Part shown: in pieces, positions 1-8,320 of the stretch
Layout of the letters: each line of letters opens with the position of its first letter
Position numbering within the stretch: the stretch's first letter is position 1
Origin: Lachnospiraceae bacterium UBA7589
GTDB lineage: Bacteria; Bacillota; Clostridia; Lachnospirales; Lachnospiraceae
Direction: 5' to 3'
NCBI GenBank assembly: GCA_002476495.1
Contig: DLKL01000025.1
Span: 46,181-110,180 of the forward strand
Length of the DNA: 64,000 nt
Translations under genes and position numbers: made by a program
Notes under the pieces: generated by a model
Told to the model about the DNA's origin: nothing
Databases searched by the model: none
The model's input: only the letters and a program-made list of their open reading frames with translations

Positions 1-1
1 G

Positions 2-1435
2 ATTTCCTACCTGGATATAGAAGAATATTTAAAAGATTTGTCTGAGGATGATTATAGAATAGCAGTAAACAATATGCTTGACAGGATAAAAGAAAATAAT
101 CTTAATACAATTTATTTACAGGTGCGTTCTATGGCAGATGCCATATATCCCTCATCATATTTTCCATGGTCAACATATATTTCATCGGACAGAGAAAATC
201 CGGGATATGATCCTCTGGAAATCATTATTGAGCTTGCCAGAGAAAAGGAGCTTCGGATAGAGGCATGGATAAACCCATATAGGATTTCGCTGGGGACCAA
301 TACAACTGACAGCTACATGAATACGTCATTCTATGACCAATATAAAAGTTTTATTATGGAATATTATAATTCCAATGGTGAAAAATGCTTATCCTTTGAT
401 CCCTCAAATACTGATACAATCAGATTAATAGTATCGGGCATTAAGGAAATATTAAATCATTACGATGTGGACGGAATACATTTTGATGATTATTTTTATG
501 TTCCGGGAATGGGTGATGACCTTACCCGGGAAGAAAAAATGAAATATGTAAACAACATGGTTTTGACTGCCTATAACACAATTAAATCCATCAAGCCTGA
601 CTGTGAGCTGGGTATAAGTCCTGCGGGAAATATTGAAAATGCCAGAGAGCAAGGCGCAGACGTTGATACATGGTTAAGAGAACCGGGGTACATAGATTAT
701 ATTATGCCTCAGATATACTGGACGGATTATTTTTCCACATCATCGGGTGTTACAACCCTGTTTTCCGACAGATGCAGTGAATGGCAGGAAATAAATATAT
801 TAAATATACCTATGTACCTTGGAATGGCATTATATCGTGTGGGGGAAGAGTCAAAAATCGATATGGGCTGGGGATTATATGATGATAATCTTGCCAGCCA
901 GTACACAATATGTGATAAATATGGTTTTGACGGATACTGCCTTTTTCGCTATAAATGGCTTGAAATGGACGAGTCGGCTTATGAAATGGAAAATCTTAAT
1001 GATGCTGTTAATAATGAATATTTATATCCGTTTGTAAGAGATTCATATATTTCCTACTCTGTAAAAAACGGAGGGAAATGGGAAAGTGGAAAAATTGACG
1101 GAATAAGAGCAGGAACCGGCAACAGTGAAATCAACAGTATTGTTATTACTCTTGGAGACAAATCAAAAGATGGAAATGTTATATATAGGGTAGCCGGAAT
1201 TGACGGAGTATGGTCAAACTGGTGTATTGGAGGAGTACCATGGAATAATATTGAGCCTGTTAATAATATACAGATAAAACTCACAGGAAATATACAAATG
1301 GAATACAGCATATTCTACAGATGCTGTTTTACCAATATAGGCTGGCTGCCCTGGGTTTCAGATGGTATTGATGGTAATTCCGGGATTATAAATGAAAAAA
1401 TGACGGGTATACAGATAAAAATAGTAAAGAAATAG
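2..1435 (+). CDS. Family 10-like glycosyl hydrolase (GHL10/DUF187) with C-terminal ChW repeats, 5'-truncated by the window edge
   Basis: The reading frame is open to the left edge (the codons before the TTG at 38 still read as protein), so the N-terminus is missing. Residues corresponding to the first ~330 visible codons match the glycosyl hydrolase-like 10 domain: IYLQVRSMADAIYPS near the start, EAWINPYRI, GIHFDDYFY and IMPQIYW are typical of its TIM-barrel strands. The last ~130 residues hold three degenerate ChW (clostridial hydrophobic, conserved W) repeats; the third contains NIGWLPWVSDG. ChW domains are associated with cell-surface proteins, so this is probably an exported wall-associated enzyme, although any signal peptide lies outside the window. 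Substrate unknown; the family is linked to peptidoglycan or polysaccharide cleavage. Confidence 0.85.
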   Translation: MSYLDIEEYLKDLSEDDYRIAVNNMLDRIKENNLNTIYLQVRSMADAIYPSSYFPWSTYISSDRENPGYDPLEIIIELAREKELRIEAWINPYRISLGTNTTDSYMNTSFYDQYKSFIMEYYNSNGEKCLSFDPSNTDTIRLIVSGIKEILNHYDVDGIHFDDYFYVPGMGDDLTREEKMKYVNNMVLTAYNTIKSIKPDCELGISPAGNIENAREQGADVDTWLREPGYIDYIMPQIYWTDYFSTSSGVTTLFSDRCSEWQEINILNIPMYLGMALYRVGEESKIDMGWGLYDDNLASQYTICDKYGFDGYCLFRYKWLEMDESAYEMENLNDAVNNEYLYPFVRDSYISYSVKNGGKWESGKIDGIRAGTGNSEINSIVITLGDKSKDGNVIYRVAGIDGVWSNWCIGGVPWNNIEPVNNIQIKLTGNIQMEYSIFYRCCFTNIGWLPWVSDGIDGNSGIINEKMTGIQIKIVKK

Positions 1436-1445
1436 AAAAAAATAC

Positions 1446-1473
1446 TTGCATTTATTATTTAAAGTGATATAAT
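1446..1473 (+). promoter_or_regulatory. Sigma-A-type promoter of the rimP-nusA-infB operon
   Basis: TTGCAT at 1446-1451, a 16-bp spacer and a perfect TATAAT at 1468-1473 preceded by TG plus one base (extended -10). The predicted transcript starts near 1480, giving a ~70-nt leader before rimP. Confidence 0.7.
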
Positions 1474-1499
1474 CAATATGACTTAAATAGTGATGTGGC

Positions 1500-1530
1500 A
1501 GAGTGGGTATTTAACCCACTCTTTGTTTTT
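1500..1530 (+). terminator. Attenuator-like hairpin in the rimP-nusA leader
   Basis: AGAGTGGGT (1500-1508) pairs perfectly with ACCCACTCT (1514-1522) around a 5-nt loop and is followed at once by a U-rich tract (1522-1530). The shape is that of an intrinsic terminator, yet it sits between the operon promoter and the rimP ribosome site. In Bacillus subtilis NusA is reported to autoregulate its operon by termination in the leader; this hairpin is in the matching place. That it attenuates here is inference. Confidence 0.7.
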
Positions 1531-1548
1531 ACTGAAAGGTGGAAATTA

Positions 1549-2007
1549 ATGAAAAAGACAGATGTTGAACGACACTGCACAGAATTGGTTACTCCGATTA
1601 TTGAGGATAATGATTTCGAGCTGGTGGATGTAGAATTTGTTAAAGAAGGGACAGATTATTATCTGAGAGTTTACGCCGATAAGAGTGGAGGCATCAATAT
1701 TGATGATTGCGTTTTTATCAGCAGGGCACTTGAGGAAAAGCTGGATGAGGCGGACAAAATAGATGTGCCTTATATTCTTGAGGTCAGCTCACCCGGATTG
1801 ACAAGACCGTTAAAAAAGGAAAAGGATTTCGAAAGAAGCTTAGGCAGGCTTGTAGAGATAAAAACCTATAAGGCTGTTAACGGGAATAAAGAATTTTGTG
1901 GAAACCTTAAGGCATATACAGAGGATACTGTTACAATAGAGGATGACAATGAAACCATTGTGCTTAATAGAAATGATATTTCTATGATAAGATTGGCGTT
2001 TGTATAA
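1549..2007 (+). CDS. rimP: Ribosome maturation factor RimP
   Basis: RimP (YlxS) assists maturation of the 30S subunit. The protein is 152 residues, the normal family length, with the family N-terminal alpha/beta domain (VDVEFVKEG, YLRVYADKSGGINIDDC) and the hallmark YILEVSSPGLTRPL, then the C-terminal SH3-like barrel. The ATG at 1549 was chosen over an in-frame start at 1495 because AAAGGTGG lies just upstream, RimP proteins start at this point, and the longer version would translate through the leader hairpin. First gene of the rimP-nusA-ylxR-ylxQ-infB operon; nusA follows after 19 bases. Confidence 0.95.
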   Translation: MKKTDVERHCTELVTPIIEDNDFELVDVEFVKEGTDYYLRVYADKSGGINIDDCVFISRALEEKLDEADKIDVPYILEVSSPGLTRPLKKEKDFERSLGRLVEIKTYKAVNGNKEFCGNLKAYTEDTVTIEDDNETIVLNRNDISMIRLAFV

Positions 2008-2026
2008 AAAATAGGAGGATGAAAAA

Positions 2027-3133
2027 ATGTCAGAAATAATTGACGCATTGAATCAATTGGAGAAAGAAAAGAATATCAGCAAGGAAAAAATCATGGATGC
2101 TATTGAAAAATCTCTTGAAAAGGCATGCGAGCTGGATCTTGGAAAGGAAGCGGTTATTGAAGTATCCATGGACAGAGAAACCGGAGATATAACTATTTTC
2201 CAGAAAAAGCATATTGTTGAAAATGTCGAAAATAGTGTCAACGAAATTTCTCTCACTGAGGCTAAGGCAATGGATTCCTCTAATGAATTAGACGGTTGGG
2301 TAAGAATTGAAGTTAAATCAAAGGAATTTGGAAGAATTGCAGCCCAGAACGCAAGAAATATTATTGTACAGGAGATTAAGGAAGGCGAGAGAAATGCTAT
2401 ATTTAATCATTTTGCCTGCAAGGAAAAGGATATTATTACAGGTGTAGTGCAAAGATATGTTGGCAATAATCTCAGCATAAGTCTTGACGAGAGAACAGAT
2501 ACAATTTTGACTGAGCATGAGCAGGTTAAGGGTGAGGTGTATAGAAGAGGAGACAGAATAAAGCTTTATGTTGTGAAGGTTAAGAAAAATAATAAGGGCT
2601 TTGAAATTATGGTATCAAGAACTCATCCGGATCTTGTTAAGCGTCTCTTTGAAAAAGAAGTTTCTGAGGTGGCAGACGGAACAGTTGAGATTAAGAGCAT
2701 TTCCAGAGAAGCCGGTTCCAGAACTAAAATTGCAGTATGGTCAAAGGATCCGAATGTTGATCCTGTAGGTGCCTGCGTTGGTCTTAACGGAACACGTGTT
2801 AATAATATAGTGGATGATTTAAAGGGCGAGAAAATAGATATTATAAATTGGAGCGAGGATCCGGCAGTATTTATCGAAAATGCCTTAAGCCCTTCCAAAG
2901 TAGTATCTGTAAGACTTGATGAGAAGGATAAGTGTGCATATGTTATTGTACCGGATTATCAGTTATCTCTTGCCATCGGTAAAGAAGGTCAAAATGCAAG
3001 ACTTGCAGCCAAACTCACCGGATATAAGATTGATATTAAAAGTGAGTCAAAGGCAAAAGAGCTTGGGCTAGATGTAATAAGTGATAATAATACAACAGTA
3101 TCTGATGAATTATCATCTGAATATGAGGAGTAA
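2027..3133 (+). CDS. nusA: Transcription termination/antitermination factor NusA
   Basis: NusA binds RNA polymerase and nascent RNA and modulates pausing and termination. The 368-residue protein has the polymerase-binding N-terminal domain (about 1-125), an S1 domain (about 130-200) and two KH domains (KH1 around VGACVGLNGTRVNNI, KH2 around SLAIGKEGQNARLAAKLTGYKIDI). It stops shortly after KH2, as in Firmicutes, lacking the C-terminal acidic repeats of Escherichia coli NusA. AGGAGG at 2013-2018 precedes the ATG. Probably autoregulated through the hairpin in the operon leader. Confidence 0.97.
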   Translation: MSEIIDALNQLEKEKNISKEKIMDAIEKSLEKACELDLGKEAVIEVSMDRETGDITIFQKKHIVENVENSVNEISLTEAKAMDSSNELDGWVRIEVKSKEFGRIAAQNARNIIVQEIKEGERNAIFNHFACKEKDIITGVVQRYVGNNLSISLDERTDTILTEHEQVKGEVYRRGDRIKLYVVKVKKNNKGFEIMVSRTHPDLVKRLFEKEVSEVADGTVEIKSISREAGSRTKIAVWSKDPNVDPVGACVGLNGTRVNNIVDDLKGEKIDIINWSEDPAVFIENALSPSKVVSVRLDEKDKCAYVIVPDYQLSLAIGKEGQNARLAAKLTGYKIDIKSESKAKELGLDVISDNNTTVSDELSSEYEE

Positions 3134-3139
3134 ATTAAC

Positions 3140-3406
3140 GTGGCAAAACAAATACCATTAAGGCAATGTGTGGGCTGCCGGGAAATGAAATCAAAAAAAG
3201 AGCTTGCCCGTATAATCAGAACCCCTGAGGGTAATATTCTTCTTGATAAAACGGGAAGAATGAACGGAAGGGGAGCTTATATATGTTTTAATCAGGATTG
3301 CCTGGCAAAGGCCATTAAAACAAAAGGAATTGAAAGAGCCCTTAAGATGCAGGTTTCTGATGATATATATGATGCAATCAGCAAGGAGTTGATAAATATT
3401 GAATAA
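3140..3406 (+). CDS. ylxR: YlxR-family RNA-binding protein (RnpM)
   Basis: Small (88 aa) RNA-binding protein of the YlxR family, which in B. subtilis has been linked to RNase P and named RnpM. Signature seen: RQCVGCREMKSKKELARIIRTPEG at the start, then DKTGRMNGRGAYIC; the family fold includes the CxxC pair at residues ~10-13. GTG start six bases after the nusA stop. Its 3' end overlaps ylxQ by 8 bases, suggesting translational coupling. Confidence 0.93.
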   Translation: MAKQIPLRQCVGCREMKSKKELARIIRTPEGNILLDKTGRMNGRGAYICFNQDCLAKAIKTKGIERALKMQVSDDIYDAISKELINIE

Positions 3407-3719
3407 TAAAGCCTTATCAATGTTATCCATAGCGGCAAAGGCAGGAAAGGTTGTCAGCGGAAGCTTTATGGTGGAAACGTCAATACAAAAGGGTATTGCA
3501 TATCTTGTCATAATAGCAGAGGATGCATCAGGTAACACAAGGAAAAAGTTTGTAGATAAATGTACATATTATGATATCCCCTACAGAATATGTATAGATG
3601 GAGAGTCACTTGGGAAATGTATCGGAAAGCAGGAAAGAAAGGTTGTGGCCGTTATAAACGAAGGTCTTGCTGTTTCCGTATTAAACAAGTTGGACATTAG
3701 TAAAGATATGGAGGTGTAA
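3399..3719 (+). CDS. ylxQ: L7Ae-family ribosomal-type protein YlxQ
   Basis: 106-residue member of the L7Ae/L30e/S12e/Gadd45 family; relatives bind kink-turn RNA. Seen: AAKAGKVVSGSFMVETSIQKG and LVIIAEDASGNTRKKF, typical of L7Ae proteins encoded between ylxR and infB. The start is a TTG at 3399 inside the ylxR end, served by AAGGAGTT about 8 bases upstream. The exact target RNA of YlxQ is not established; the operon context points to ribosome or RNase P function. Confidence 0.9.
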   Translation: MNNKALSMLSIAAKAGKVVSGSFMVETSIQKGIAYLVIIAEDASGNTRKKFVDKCTYYDIPYRICIDGESLGKCIGKQERKVVAVINEGLAVSVLNKLDISKDMEV

Positions 3720-3722
3720 TCT

Positions 3723-6050
3723 ATGAGAGTACACGAGTTGGCAAAAGAATTATCAAATGAACTGGGTAAGACTATAGCCAGTAGTGAGCTTATTGTGAAG
3801 CTCAGTAAGAAAAAGGAAGGTTTAAAGCCTCAAAGCAGTATTAGCGAGGATTTAATACAATATATAAAGGATATATATCTTAAGAGTGCTGTAAAAAAGG
3901 AATCTGCCAAGGTGGAGAAAAAAGAAGAGATTTCTGACTCCAAAAGGACTGAAAAAAAGCCTGTTAAAAAAGCTGATAACAGCGATGAGAAAAAACCGGC
4001 TAAAAAAGCTGACAACAGCACTGAGAAAAGACCGGCTAAAAAAATTGACAACAGTACTGAGAAAAAACCGGCTAAAAAAATTGACAACAGTGAAAAAAAA
4101 CCTGTTAAAAAAGCTGATAACAGCATCGAAAAAAAGCCTGGCAGCAAGACGGATAATAATAACCAGAAAAACAACACAAACCAGAAAAATAATAATTTCA
4201 GAAATAATAATCAAAATAAGGGTGGCAGCAAAGCAAAATCCCAGCCTGAAATGATAAAAAAACCTGAGGTAAAGAAAAACGAACCGATTGAGCCTGTAAT
4301 CAAAACCGTAAAACTTCCTGATAATCTTACCGTAAATGAACTGGCGTCTAAGATTAAGGTACCGGTTGCGCAGCTTATTAAAAAAATGTTTATGGCAGGA
4401 AAAATGTACAATGTTAATTCTGAACTTGATTTTGACACTGCAGCAGAAATAGCACTTGAGTACAATTATATTGCTGAGGAAGAAGAAAAGGTTGATGTTA
4501 TTGAGGAACTCCTGAAGGAAGATGCTGAGGATGAGGCACTTATGACTCCAAGACCACCTGTTGTTTGTGTAATGGGGCATGTTGATCATGGTAAAACATC
4601 TCTTCTTGATGCTATAAGGGATTCATCTGTTACAACAGGAGAGGCGGGAGGAATTACCCAGCATATTGGTGCATCGGTGGTATCAATAAATGGCGAGAAA
4701 ATTACATTTCTTGATACACCGGGACATGAGGCATTTACTGCCATGCGTATGCGTGGTGCCCAGTCTACAGATATCGCGATTCTGGTTGTTGCTGCAGATG
4801 ACGGTGTAATGCCACAGACAGTTGAGGCGATTAATCATGCCAAGGCGGCCGGTATTGAGATTATAGTTGCAATTAATAAGATTGATAAAGAAAGTGCTAA
4901 TATTGACAGAGTTAAGCAGGAGCTTATGGAATATGAGCTGGTTCCTGAAGATTGGGGCGGTTCCACAATATTCTGCCCTGTATCGGCACATACCAAGGAA
5001 GGTATTGATAATCTTCTGGAAATGATAATTCTTACAGCCGAAATTCTTGAACTGAAGGCTAATAAGAACAGAAAAGCAAGAGGCATTGTTATAGAAGCTC
5101 AGCTCGACAAGGGCAGAGGCTCCGTTGCAACCGTGCTTGTACAAAAGGGTGTTCTTCGTGTAGGTGACTGCGTAGCAATAGGAAGTGTACACGGAAAAGT
5201 CAGAGCAATGTTTGATGACAAACACAGGAAGGTAAAGGAGGCCGGTCCTTCTATGCCGGTTGAGATATTGGGACTTAATGGTGTGCCTAACTCCGGTGAA
5301 ATATTTATGGCTGTGGACAGTGAAAAGGAAGCCAGACAGATTTCGGAAGCCTTTATAACAAGAGGTAAGGAGAAGCTTATTGCTGATACAAGATCCAGAA
5401 TGTCCCTGGATGATCTTTTCAATAAAATGCAGGAAGGCAACCTTAAGGAGCTCAACCTTATTATAAAGGCAGATGTTCAGGGCTCGGTAGAGGCTGTAAA
5501 GGCAAGTCTTCTTAAGCTGTCAAATGATGAGGTTGTGGTAAAATGTATTCATTCAGGAGTCGGGGCAATCAATGAATCTGATGTTATACTTGCTTCGGCA
5601 TCCAATGCAATCATAATAGGCTTTAACATAAGGCCGGACAATCAGGCCAAGGATGTAGCCGAAAGAGAAAAGGTAGACATAAGGTTGTATCGTGTTATTT
5701 ATAATGCCATAGAGGATATAGAGGCAGCAATGAAGGGTATGCTTGACCCTATATTTGAAGAAAAGGTAATCGGCCATGCCCAGGTAAGACAGACTTATAA
5801 AGCGTCAGGAATCGGAACAATTGCTGGATCCTATGTACTTGATGGTTCAATTCAGAGAAACAGCAAGGTGAGAATAACGAGAGAGGGTGAACAGATATTT
5901 GAAGGTAATCTGGCATCACTTAAGCGTTTCAAGGACGACGTTAAAGAGGTAAAGACAGGGTTTGAATGCGGTCTTGTTATTGAAGGCTTTAACGACATCA
6001 AAGAAGATGATATTATAGAAGCTTACGTTATGCAGGAGGTTCCAAGATAG
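3723..6050 (+). CDS. infB: Translation initiation factor IF-2
   Basis: GTPase that places initiator tRNA on the 30S subunit and drives subunit joining. The 775-residue protein has an N-terminal IF2N domain (1-55), a long Lys/Asn/Asp-rich linker (60-175) with about six 12-residue repeats, a second IF2N domain (~195-245), the G domain with GHVDHGKTS at ~285, DTPGHEAF and NKID, then domains II, III (IF-2 specific) and C. The C-terminal part (VIGHAQVRQTYKASGIGTIAGSYV) is complete. ATG two bases after the ylxQ stop with GGAGGTG upstream. Only the linker is unusual. Confidence 0.98.
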   Translation: MRVHELAKELSNELGKTIASSELIVKLSKKKEGLKPQSSISEDLIQYIKDIYLKSAVKKESAKVEKKEEISDSKRTEKKPVKKADNSDEKKPAKKADNSTEKRPAKKIDNSTEKKPAKKIDNSEKKPVKKADNSIEKKPGSKTDNNNQKNNTNQKNNNFRNNNQNKGGSKAKSQPEMIKKPEVKKNEPIEPVIKTVKLPDNLTVNELASKIKVPVAQLIKKMFMAGKMYNVNSELDFDTAAEIALEYNYIAEEEEKVDVIEELLKEDAEDEALMTPRPPVVCVMGHVDHGKTSLLDAIRDSSVTTGEAGGITQHIGASVVSINGEKITFLDTPGHEAFTAMRMRGAQSTDIAILVVAADDGVMPQTVEAINHAKAAGIEIIVAINKIDKESANIDRVKQELMEYELVPEDWGGSTIFCPVSAHTKEGIDNLLEMIILTAEILELKANKNRKARGIVIEAQLDKGRGSVATVLVQKGVLRVGDCVAIGSVHGKVRAMFDDKHRKVKEAGPSMPVEILGLNGVPNSGEIFMAVDSEKEARQISEAFITRGKEKLIADTRSRMSLDDLFNKMQEGNLKELNLIIKADVQGSVEAVKASLLKLSNDEVVVKCIHSGVGAINESDVILASASNAIIIGFNIRPDNQAKDVAEREKVDIRLYRVIYNAIEDIEAAMKGMLDPIFEEKVIGHAQVRQTYKASGIGTIAGSYVLDGSIQRNSKVRITREGEQIFEGNLASLKRFKDDVKEVKTGFECGLVIEGFNDIKEDDIIEAYVMQEVPR
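3954..4166 (+). repeat. Tandem ~36-bp coding repeats in the infB linker
   Basis: About six imperfect 12-codon units encode KKPxKKxDNSxE-type peptides (residues ~78-148 of IF-2), e.g. KKPAKKADNSTE and KRPAKKIDNSTE. One unit has lost a codon (DNSEKKP). Such low-complexity basic linkers vary in length between strains. Confidence 0.85.
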
Positions 6051-6072
6051 GGATAGTAAGGAGCATAGTAAC

Positions 6073-6423
6073 ATGAGGAAAACAAGTCATAAAAATCAAA
6101 GGGTAAATGTAGAGGTTCAAAGGGAATTGTCCAGAATAATAAGCATGGACATCAAAGATCCGAGAATTAATCCCATGACCTCGGTTACAGATGTAATAGT
6201 TACACCTGATTTAAAGTATTGCAAGGTATATATAAGTGTTCTTGGAGATGAGCAGTCGGGCAAAGATACCATAGAAGGCCTGAAAAGTGCAACAGGATAT
6301 ATAAGAAGAGAGCTTGCAAGGAGCGTTAATCTCAGAAATACTCCTGAGCTTACATTTGTACTTGATAATTCCATTGAATATGGAATTGCCATGTCTAAGA
6401 AAATTGATGAAATAGTGAATTAA
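6073..6423 (+). CDS. rbfA: 30S ribosome-binding factor RbfA
   Basis: RbfA is a cold-shock-related KH-fold protein that assists 16S rRNA 5'-end maturation in late 30S assembly. 116 residues, normal length. The family pattern is clear: RVNVEVQRELSRIIS, DIKDPRI, VTDVIVTPDLKYCKVYISVLG and the C-terminal LRNTPELTFVLDNSIEYGI. It follows infB by 22 bases and precedes nrnA by 15, the standard order. Confidence 0.96.
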   Translation: MRKTSHKNQRVNVEVQRELSRIISMDIKDPRINPMTSVTDVIVTPDLKYCKVYISVLGDEQSGKDTIEGLKSATGYIRRELARSVNLRNTPELTFVLDNSIEYGIAMSKKIDEIVN

Positions 6424-6438
6424 TATAAGGTTATTTAT

Positions 6439-7383
6439 ATGAAAGAATTTTTAGACAAAATTAATAATGCCGGTACAATAGCCATAATCGGACATATTAA
6501 TCCTGATGGGGATTGTATCGGCTCATGCCTTGGATTATATAACTATATAAGTGATAATTATGAAAATAAGGTTACAGATGTATTTTTACAGCCTGTACAG
6601 CAAAAATTCATGTTTCTTAAGGGAGCGGATAAGATTAAAAGTAAACCTTCAGATATAACCTATGATCTTGCTATATCCCTGGACTGTGGGGATGTTGACA
6701 GACATGGTGATTTTGCATCCTTATTTTCACGGGCAGGAGATACTGCATGCCTTGATCATCATAAAAGTAACCGGGGCTTCGGCGCATATTTTTATCTTGA
6801 TTACAATGCCTCATCTGCCTGTGAGGTGCTTTACAGGCATATATGCAAGGGAAAGATTTCAAAGGAATGTGCAGAATGTATATACCTTGGCATAGTACAT
6901 GATACAGGAGTTTTTAAGTATCCGTCTACCTCAGAGGAGACTATGGCTATTGCCGGCAGACTTATTTCTCTTGGTGCCAGGAGCCAGTATATTATTGATG
7001 AAACCTTTTATAAGGTTAGTTATAACCAAAATCTTTTAACCGGAGCTGCATTGCTTAAATCAAAGCTTTTTTGCCGGGGCAGGGTTATTGTAACCTGTGT
7101 TACAAATGATATGTTTACAGAATATAATGCCACAAAGGAAGACACAGATGGTATTGTAGATAAAATAAGAGTAACTGATGGAGTGGAGGTTGCTATCCTT
7201 GCTTACCAAAAGGGCGAAAATTTGTTCAAATATAGTCTCCGTTCCATTTCATATGTTGATGTAAGTAAAATTGCTGTTTCCTTTGGAGGCGGAGGTCATG
7301 TAAGAGCTGCCGGTTTTGACGCCTGTGGCAGTTATGAGCATATTCTGGAAAAAATAATTGCAATGATAGATGAACAGCTATAA
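6439..7383 (+). CDS. nrnA: Bifunctional oligoribonuclease/pAp phosphatase (DHH family NrnA)
   Basis: NrnA degrades short oligoribonucleotides and dephosphorylates 3'-phosphoadenosine 5'-phosphate. The 314-residue protein carries the DHH phosphoesterase motifs: HINPDGDCIGS near residue 20, SLDCGD near 84, the family DHH in CLDHHKSN (~109) and GIVHDTGVFKYPST; the DHHA1 domain ends with the GGGGHVRAAG motif. Metal-binding Asp and His are all present. Placed between rbfA and truB as in many Firmicutes. Confidence 0.95.
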   Translation: MKEFLDKINNAGTIAIIGHINPDGDCIGSCLGLYNYISDNYENKVTDVFLQPVQQKFMFLKGADKIKSKPSDITYDLAISLDCGDVDRHGDFASLFSRAGDTACLDHHKSNRGFGAYFYLDYNASSACEVLYRHICKGKISKECAECIYLGIVHDTGVFKYPSTSEETMAIAGRLISLGARSQYIIDETFYKVSYNQNLLTGAALLKSKLFCRGRVIVTCVTNDMFTEYNATKEDTDGIVDKIRVTDGVEVAILAYQKGENLFKYSLRSISYVDVSKIAVSFGGGGHVRAAGFDACGSYEHILEKIIAMIDEQL

Positions 7384-7397
7384 AGGGAGATATTTTT

Positions 7398-8300
7398 TTG
7401 ATTGACGGAATACTTAATATATATAAAGAAAAAGGGTATACTTCCTTCGATGTGGTTGCTAAGCTGAGAGGAATATTGAAGCAGAAAAAAATAGGCCATA
7501 CAGGGACTCTTGATCCCATGGCCGAGGGAGTTTTGGTCGTATGCCTTGGCAAGGCAACCAGGCTGGTTGATATGCTTACCTGTGGATACAAGGAATATGA
7601 TGCAAAAATGCTGCTTGGTAAAGCTACCGATACGGAGGACATAACAGGTAAAGTGATATGCGAAAAGGATATTCCTGTGGATTTGACCGAAGAGTACATT
7701 GTTGAAAAGCTAAACAGCTTCATCGGTACTTATCCACAAATACCACCTATGTATTCAGCTATAAAAAAAGATGGAAAGAAATTGTATGAATATGCCAGAG
7801 AAGGCAAGGAGATTGAGCGCTCTCCAAGGAATGTAACCATATTTTCTCTGGACAATATAAGTGTTGGACTTCCGTATCTTTCTTTTCATGTATGCTGCTC
7901 TAAGGGTACATATATAAGGAGCCTCTGTCGTGATATCGGCGAAAGCCTTGACACCTGTGGCACAATGACCGATTTAAGAAGAGACAGAGTTATGGATTTT
8001 ACTATAGAAAATGCTCTTAGGCTGAATCAGGTGGAGAAAATTAACCGAACCGGCTGTCTGTCTGACTATGTATTTCCTGTTGACAAGGTTTTGGAAAAGT
8101 ATAATACCTGCAAAATTAAAAAGGAATTTGCCGGGTTACTCATGAATGGCAATAAGCTATATCCGGGGCAGCTTATATATTCCCACAGCCTGTCCCACGA
8201 GGATATTGTCAGGGTATATGATGACGAGGAATTTATTGCCTTGTATATGTACAACGATAAAGAAAAAATATTAAAGCCTTATAAAATGTTCTTAAGGTGA
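7398..8300 (+). CDS. truB: tRNA pseudouridine-55 synthase TruB
   Basis: Makes pseudouridine 55 in the T loop of tRNAs. 300 residues. Seen: DGILNIYKEKGYTSFDVV, the catalytic-Asp motif GHTGTLDPMAEGVL, PQIPPMYSAIKKDGKKLYEYAR and SKGTYIRSLCRDIG. Start is TTG at 7398 with AAAGGGAGA 8-10 bases upstream; no nearby ATG fits. The C-terminal part (~225-300) is a PUA-like region. The stop TGA overlaps possible ribF starts. Confidence 0.95.
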   Translation: MIDGILNIYKEKGYTSFDVVAKLRGILKQKKIGHTGTLDPMAEGVLVVCLGKATRLVDMLTCGYKEYDAKMLLGKATDTEDITGKVICEKDIPVDLTEEYIVEKLNSFIGTYPQIPPMYSAIKKDGKKLYEYAREGKEIERSPRNVTIFSLDNISVGLPYLSFHVCCSKGTYIRSLCRDIGESLDTCGTMTDLRRDRVMDFTIENALRLNQVEKINRTGCLSDYVFPVDKVLEKYNTCKIKKEFAGLLMNGNKLYPGQLIYSHSLSHEDIVRVYDDEEFIALYMYNDKEKILKPYKMFLR

Positions 8301-8320
8301 TTTTGCTTGTGAGGTACAGC

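Noticed and set aside
3852..4589. 245-codon open frame on the minus strand opposite infB
   Set aside because: It is a shadow of the Lys-rich repeat region; the sequence is low-complexity Phe/Leu/Arg, has no ribosome site and no homology pattern, while infB on the plus strand is certain.
4683..5225. 180-codon minus-strand open frame opposite the IF-2 G domain
   Set aside because: No ribosome site, no recognisable fold; caused by codon bias of infB.
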